This document shows positions 53,101 through 62,100 of a stretch of 64,000 nt of DNA, piece after piece. The notes beneath the pieces were generated by a model. That model made no database searches and was not told where the DNA came from. It was given only the letters and a program-made list of their open reading frames with translations. Made by a program: the position numbers and the translations under genes. Position 1 is the first letter of the stretch, and each line of letters starts with the position of its first letter. Origin of the DNA: Omphiscola glabra (taxonomy: Eukaryota; Mollusca; Gastropoda; Lymnaeidae); the NCBI GenBank assembly GCA_964017045.1, contig OZ024796.1:24739010-24803009 (forward strand). Reading direction: 5' to 3'.

Positions 53101-56100
53101 AGAAAATAAAAACATGCAACGTTTACAACATAATTATCTACTCTAACAAGAAACAAATTCAGCAATTCCAAATTGGCTCCATACATTTGATTTAGTTTGT
53201 ATAATTGTTCTTTCATTTGAGATATTGTAATTTAATCAACTTACAGGATTTTAAAAACTAGGATACATGATTGTCCTGGCCTATTTTAAATAATCTTTTA
53301 GACATTACAGTACTGTTTGAAGGAAAACATCTACATAAAAAAAGCATTGGCTAGGTGACATCGTAAAATGGCATATATAAATATTCAAAATTATCTCAAC
53401 AGGTTCTACAAAGCTGTTGATATAACAATTAAACTATTTATGATAATACTGTTTTACAGGACTCAGTTTATGCTGTTGGATTAAGAGATTGGAATCATGA
53501 TTACATTTCACCAAAAGTCATCTGCATAAAGGTCAATGGAGTGTAAGCATTCTTTTTCACAAAGAGCATCAAATATATAACCTTTAAAGTTTTAGATTTA
53601 CATATTTTAGCTGATATTTTTGTTAACTTTTTTATTTTTATTTTTTGAAATCGTTATTAAAATAAAAATATAGAATAAAAAATAACATACTGTAAAATAA
53701 ACATTGGAGCCAATCTTTCATTCTACATATTTTTTTTTTTTTAAAATACCCATTTGAAACCAAAGTTCTAATTGTTCTTATAATATACAATTTTTAGGTG
53801 TGTGTCATCTGATTATGGGAGACCAGTGGGTGCTGTCCGCCTTGATTTTGAGCAGACACCAAATCAAGATTTTCTCTCCAAAGATCCACCTTCCAATATA
53901 TTCGATCCTACAGTTGGGCTAGTCAACTTAAATGACACCACCAAATATGTGGTAAGCTAGTCCTAAAGCATGCTGATGCATATATTTAAGTGAAGTGGAT
54001 CAATGATATGAGCGTATGTTGTTTGCTATAGCATTGTTTTTTAAAACATATTTTTATAGTGTTTGAGACCAAAGATAACAAGATAGGATTAAAAAATTGT
54101 TTAAGACAAACTCCAGAGGCAAAAAAAACAAACAAACTAAGTTCAAACTTATTTTGAAATGTCTTCAGGATCAGACCTCGTGCCCTATCTATGACGATAA
54201 TACAAATAATAAATGTGAGACAGAGAAAGTCATTACCGTGGTAAGATGCAAGGACTTGCCAAAACAATTTTTGTGTCACTAAAACACCTAAAACCAAAAA
54301 AAATATTCTTAAGCATGAAACTAATAAAATACTGATTGATCCGATGGGGAAAGCATTTTGGGAGAATTATTTGGCTATACATTCAAGAAATCTTAAGTGA
54401 TTGAAATTTTTTGTTGTTGAAAGAATGGTATGGAGAGCGACCACAAACAGTTCCTCACATTATGTTGAATAGCTTTTATTATCTGTATTGAGTGGCGTCA
54501 TAGTTGTTAAAAAATTTCATGATTGTGAATTCATGGATTCGTTACCTAAATATTATAACAATATTGGTAATAGAATAGGCCTACTAATAACTTTGTAAAA
54601 CAATAGGGCTTATTTTGCAGTATTGGCATGGAGGTCTTGCTATGCAAAGAAAACAAAAACAACATTTATTTCAATAATACCTTATAAACTGCATGACAGA
54701 TTTGGAGAATGAATCACTACAGGGTGGGCCAATAAAAGTGAGAACATCTCGTAGCATATGAGTTATTTCAAAATATAATTTAATCAATTATAATTCTTCA
54801 TACATTTTTTTGCGAAATATTTAGCTAATCAGAAATCATGTTCAATATGTAAGTAAATCAGTAAACTATTTAATCTAGTATGGGTTATAGTTTAACTAAT
54901 TTTATGTGATTAAATTACATTTTACGAGATGTTCTCACTTTTATTGGCCCACCCTGTATGTGTTTGTATTAGACCCTATTTTAAAACAAATGGATTTTCA
55001 CTTGACTTTTGTAGGTCCCACTTGAACTACTGGGTAAAGTTTCCAAACCTGGACAGTACATATTTATTGTCCACTACTACATGCCCTCCCAGCCTGGCCT
55101 TAATATTCCTGTATCAGTGTTTGCAGATGGGAAAGAATACACAGGTAAAGATTTTAAATGTAGAAAATTTTGCTTTGACAAGATGGGTCAGTTAAGAATG
55201 ATAGAGGCAGTGCAATAGTGAATAGTAGGCCTAGATATTGAAATAAAATGGGATAAAACCTGTGCTTACTTTCATACACATGCACAACTCTAGTGGGTGT
55301 TGACAGATTGATATTAAGCCCAAAGAAAAACAGATTGCTATTTGCAGTTTTTAAAAAATTGCATTTGTTAAAAAATGTTAAAGAAATATAGTTTTTCTAT
55401 TGAATTATTTTTTATTAAAAAAAATATACTTTAAAAAATATACTTTTAAAAAATATACTTTAAAAAATATACTTTTAAAAAATATACTTTTAAAATATAC
55501 CTTTAAAAATATACTTTAAAAAATATACTTTAAAAAATGTACTTTAAAAAGAATGTAACATTATTGCAGGTGTCTTCAATCCACGTTTCTGTCCAAATCA
55601 CGTGGGATGCCGTGCCACGATCAAATTTGATGCTTCAGGGGGGAACACTGTCAGACTGACAGGCACTGACATCAGAGCTGTTTTTAATGGCACAACCGCG
55701 GGGCAGATTTGGCTTGTAAGTTTTAAATATATTTAGATTAAATTAAAACTTACAGTAACCCTGCTCTTAGTATTCCAAGACTTTATGACATCTGACTTGC
55801 ATGGGAATATTGAAGGCACCAGAATGAAAGTTTAATTCAGTAGGCTTCTGCCAATAAGAATTGAGTCTATACTGAACCAAAGGCTGTGCTTGTAAGTCAA
55901 TATAAATATCCTCCACTCATTCACCACAGAAAGAAACATTTGAACTCCAGTGCTAAAGCTTTGTGTCTTATCAAATCCCTCCACCCATACAACAGCACTG
56001 AAGAGTAGAAATTAATAAAGCAAATGGCTTATGCATAGCTACTTCTTCTTAGGATTACTTACTGATCGTACCTGTGGATCAATTCAACAATGATCACCTT

Positions 56101-59100
56101 GAGATTCAACCTGTTGATAAATCAGAAGAGTTCTTGACTAAATGTGTTGATGATGGATTCCAGCTAAAGTGAGATTTTTTCCACATAAAATAAAGCATGA
56201 TTTCTATTAGAAGCTATGTTGGCATGTTATAAAATAATGAGTTGTAGCTTGATCTCACCACATCAGTAGTGATCAAACAAATTTAACAGTTTAGATATGT
56301 CTTTCTTTAAAAAAAATAGAAACCACAGCATGCAAAATAGTACTGATTTCTTATAGATTGATTATAATCTTACGAGGTGGCTTTTCAACGATGTCATTGA
56401 CAAAGCACACTTTTGAAAAATTGAAACTTTACCACTAGACTAATACCTGCATGTTCTTGGCTTTTTCTCACATAGATCTGATGATGAATTCTGTAGAGAA
56501 GGGGCCTTTACTCTCACAACCAACTTCAACAATGGTGCCTTGGACTGCAACTGTAATCCTGATGGTTCTCGGAGTTTCACCTGTGATACATTTGGTGGCA
56601 ACTGCCAGTGCAAAGATAATATAATTGGCCGCACTTGCTCAGCGTGCAGACCAGGATATTTTGGTTTCCCAAACTGCAGGCGTAAGCTAAAACAATATTG
56701 AACTATAAAATATTGTTTTCTCTGTTAATTTTATTAGTATTTAGCTTTAAAATTTCAGTTTAAAACTAAATATCAAATAGAAATACAGTTTGGATAAACT
56801 TTGCAACTGAAACTTTCATAAAATAACATATGCTAAAATAACATATGCTCAATTATTATGAAACGTAATAGGAGTTTATTATTAAAAAGAAAATTTGCAA
56901 CTGTAGAGTGGGCAAGTCACTTTTATATGTATAAATTATAACAAAATTAATAACCAACTAAAACAATTTCAATCTATTAAAGGTCAAAAAGCTATCCAGT
57001 CTAAGCTCCATCTGACTGATTTTCCAAGGAAGTGCATAACTATGCTTTTTATAAATATTTTATAGAAACCCACCTAAATCAAACTTTGTAAATATTCAAA
57101 GATCATGAACCATTCTCTGCCATTTGCAGCATGCAATTGTCCTTTTGGCCTGTGCCAGGAAGTGACAGGAGAATGTATTTGTCCTCCACTTGTTGAAGGA
57201 GAGAGGTGTGAGAGGTGTAAGCCCCAGGCCTATGGCTATGATGCCCTCATTGGTTGTCAGGTTAGTCAAGTTTGCAACTCTGCCAAATCTGTAGTGTCTA
57301 AATGGCCCAGGTTTACATTATTTTAATATTTTTATTTAGCATTAGGACACATAAAAACTGTGTGATATAATGCTTTTTACAACCAAGATTTGTCTAACCA
57401 TCATACCATTGTTTTACTCCGGGGTAATTATAATTTATTTACAAGTCATTTTCTTCCTATGTTCACCACACCTTTTTAATTTGATGATTTAATTTGTTGA
57501 TAATACTTTTTTAACAGATTTAATCAATCTAATGACTGAAGAAACACATTTTGTTCTTTCTTTCAGAGTTGTAACTGCAACCGTTATGGAGTTGTCGATG
57601 GTGACCTAAACTGTGACCAGCTCACAGGCCAATGCATGTAGGGTATTTCATACTAATCATTACATATTTAAAAAGTTTGTTAAGTTTGATCACTTTATGA
57701 ATATTTAAAAAAAAATTCTCTTGTTTAGTTACACAAGATTTTTAAAAATCATTTTTTAAAAAAAAAAAACATATTCAGTTAAACCTGGACATAGCATCAC
57801 TTCATCACTTATACTTAAGATCAGCTTGATCAGGGGGAATTCTTTCTCCTAAAGTTGGGACCGAAAGATATAAAAATTCTTTTGTTCCCCAGTCTCTACA
57901 AATTTACCAGCGTGCTCCCCTAGCGGTTACCAAATCTAAATGATCAATAATTAAGTCGTTGTCACTAAAGGAGTTTATTGATGGCTGATTTCTACACTAA
58001 AGAAATGCTTTAGATGTCTTGGGTTTAAATTGTTATATTAGTAAATTGTTGTCTTGGTTTAAAAATGTATTTATTTGTGCTGAAAATGAACTTGTACAAT
58101 GTAATCAAAAACATTTCCATTTATTTGGATCAATAAAGAATATTATCTTATCCTATATGCCCTAACTCACACCAGTAGGGATATATATATTGTGCATGAT
58201 CATCACTCTGTCAGAACCTGCAAACAACACTGTCCCTGCAAATAACACCACTTTTGCTTCAATCCCAAAGGTTTGCAGTATTTCAGGCTTCACTGTAAAA
58301 GGGTTTTAAAATATTGTCAACAGTTAAAAATTTAATCTTGGAGACAATTGGATCTTAAATGCTGGGGCTTCAATTTGTTTCAGGTGCAATCCAAATGTTG
58401 GTGGCAGACGGTGTGGTACCTGCCTGCCTGGTTACCATTCATTCCCTTACTGTGAGAAATGTGCTTGTGATACCAATGGAACGAAGGCAGAAATCTGTGA
58501 TCAAGTGACTGCACAGTGTTTCTGCAAGGTTAATAGATACTCAATTAACACTTTAAATTAACGTATAGAAATAATCAATTTCCATGTTACAATTAGTTTA
58601 TCGAAAGATACAATTGTTAAGAGGTAAGTTTATTACACTTTCTTTGCCGTTTTGTAATGAATTTAACTAGTTAATGTTGAAAATCAATCTTAAAAGTATA
58701 ATTAATACAACCCTGATATTAGACTTTCAAAGTCTCACTTGTGGTCACTAAATCTCTGCATCAAGGTCTCTTTCTTTTGTCTCCGTGAGTTCTGTTTCTC
58801 TTGTCTCCCTAACTGAACTCCCCAATAAAAAAAACAACTTAAGCCTATTTTCTACTTTCTAAATAACCCTAATAATTAAATATTTTTAAATTAAGACTAA
58901 AAGAGTACCTCTAGTAACTTACAATCCAAGGCTAAAACATACTGATGCTGTACATGTTCTAAACCAAACTATAGCTATGTGTCCAATTACCCCACACCAT
59001 AGTTATTTTGGTTTCACTCCATGCAATTACTTCAGCATTTTCTTTTCTATGCAAGTCTCCATTAGTATCAGCAATTTGACACAGAAAATCATTTGGTTGC

Positions 59101-62100
59101 AATAACCTATCTTGAAAAAAAGAAGGGGGGGGGGGGGGGAATCAAAATTAAAACAAATTATGAAATATGGGAAGAAATTTTGTCAATTATCTTTAAAATG
59201 TGTTCTTTTTTTATCTAATGGAACCAGTAATTATAAAACTATAAGTTTACTAGCCAGTGAAAAGAAATATAATATATCTCTGTTACAAGGATCATGTAGA
59301 AGGACCCAGATGTGACACATGTGCAGATGGCATGTTCAGTCTCAGTGCTGTCAATCCTAAAGGCTGCATCAAGTGTTTCTGTTTTGGGCACACCACACGC
59401 TGTGACAGTGCTGGGCTTAGCTGGGACCTGGTAGGTTGTCACGATTAGATGGAGTTTTTCATGAGGCATATTTAAATGACACCTCAAGAAAGTGAATATA
59501 ACAGGAAGATATTATTTCAGCTACAAAAGCAATCATTAAAATAATGTTTAATTATCCTTATCAAATATTTTTATTAACTGCTCATGATATCATAAGGTTT
59601 ATGTAATCTGAAATCTAACAATTTTTCTTACCTCAACCACTTCTAGACCAAGATTAAGCCAATAATCATAATGAAAAGTGTTTTATGTTATTAATCATTA
59701 GCATAGCAATTGACCAATTCTGAAAGTGATGACAAATATTGAAAACGAATACAATAAATTGTACTTAAAGAATGAAGCATGTAATATTTTAGAGTTACAG
59801 GTCTTTGAAAAAAAAGAAAGCAATATTAAAATAAAAAAATGTGTATTCCTTTTAAAAGATACTAAATTATAAGAAAATATTACACAGTACAAATGAAACT
59901 TCAGTAATATTATCTCTTAGGTCAGTGACATGACAGGGTGGCAAGCATCCAATGGGAGACAAGTGCAGCAATCGGGAAATACTATACGATTGGCTGATCT
60001 CGGTGATGGTGTTGATGAAGATAACAATATATACTGGATTGCTCCTTCAGCTTACCTTCAGAGAAAGGTAATCATTTTCACTTTTACTACTGTCAGTGCA
60101 AGACAAAAATCTTTTCTTTTTAAATATTCGTCTCAAAAACATTTTTAGGACTGTTTATCTCTTAATTGAAGACCCTCATGCTTTAAGTAGAAATAAGTCA
60201 CATTTTTGTCCAACTCTACAGTTATTGCAATTGATCTGGATAAGCTTATTACACTGTACATGTTTAAATTTAGTACTTTTAGTACCAGGGGCTTCACATT
60301 TTTAAAAAAAACTTAACACACTAATCATTTTATAGATTTAAGACTGAATTAAAAATATTGTTATAAAATATGAATTGTTTCTTTATTATTTCATTGATAA
60401 ATAGAAAAGCAAATATTTAGTTGTCTACTCTTATTCTCTTGACTGCATTTTTAAATTTTGTTTTGCCATTTCTTATTCCATTATGCAGATTAATTCCTAT
60501 CGTGGCAAACTGAAGTACACTGTACTATTTACTATACCCCGTGGCAAGGAATCTACTGGTATCATACAGCCTGATGTCATTATTTCGGTATAACTTACTT
60601 AATCCCTATTTAATACTTTTAACTACCCTTAAAATTTGATTAAAAATACTTTTTTTTTATGTTTATGCCTAAATAACTCAATACTTCTTTCCATCTGAAG
60701 CAGAAACCTTTTGCTTAACTTATGATTATAAAATTAAGAAATGACATTTAATGAAGCAAAATTAATATAAAATACTGCTATTATTTAATTAACACTCATT
60801 AGATATTAGCCAGTTTTGAAAGCCAAAACAATAGCATGCACTATGCAAAGAATTAAATGAACAGTTAAAAAATATTATTTGTATGTTTTTAAAATGGATT
60901 AATAAGGCAAATATTTGGTAAAAATTATTTGAAATAAATTTTCATAAATTCTTATGATTTTTTTTCTTCTCATACAGGGTAACAACATGACAATTGTTCA
61001 CTTACATGACACCCAGCCATCGCCCAGTACTAGTTTTGTGGTTGAAATCCCTTTACTACAGGTCTGTCTCTCTCCGCATTTTCTTTTTATATATTTGGGT
61101 TGATTTTTGCACTTAGAATAATTGCATACTAAATCAACTATTAAATTCAGTTTGGAACTACTGGCTTGTCTTTTTAACCTAGTCGTCTTTATAGAATTCT
61201 CTTTTGAATTTATAATGTGTGGATTAGTTTTTCATAATGTGGTATAATTCAAAATTTTCTTTTGAGAATTACATTGGTCTAAATTATCATGCTGCATAAA
61301 AAGAAATGTAATGTGTTTTGTGTTTCTTATCTACTTAAAATAATTTTACACTACAAACGATAAAAATGTTGTACAATATTTTCAATAGCAAAACTTCATG
61401 CATCAGGGGACCAATGCCCCTGTGTCCAGAGAACAGTTTATGATGGTCTTGTCAAACATTGAGTCCTTGTACATTAGAGCATCTTTTTATTCTGCTGTTG
61501 GGGAAATCAGGTTAGATCACCTTTCTGATAAACTTTTTGGGTAATGCAGACCTGTTTACTCTTAGAATTTTGTCATACAATGTAAAATTTTGTCTTTTAT
61601 GATTGAACAATTCGATTTTATGAGTCAAGGTTAAAAAAATATATTCTGGTGATTTTTATGATTTGAATATGATTTGAATAAATATATATAATAATAATAA
61701 TAAAACAATGTTTTTGTTTGTAAGTTTTAGCTAATTTCTCTAGCCACAGTGAATGAACAGAGTAATATGATTGGCTGGGAACCATCTATAATTATATTAT
61801 GTACACAGGAGGAAAGGGGGTGGTGTTTACTTGGCTACAGGTGTGCATGGGAGGGGTACTGGGGTGTCAAAATATTTTTAAATGCTAAAATATAACAACC
61901 ACTATGTTTCGGAATAATAATCATATTGTTGCCTATGTGTAAAAATTCGCGTTCATTTGCTTGGGTGCTGTAGGAAGTAATTTTGTGACATAATTATTTC
62001 ATTTGTCGGCTGAATGGCTGCAATTGCGAAAATGGAAAACACCACATATTTTTTTAAACTATGCTTTCTCAAATGCACCACACAGTTTTTGACAAATTTT

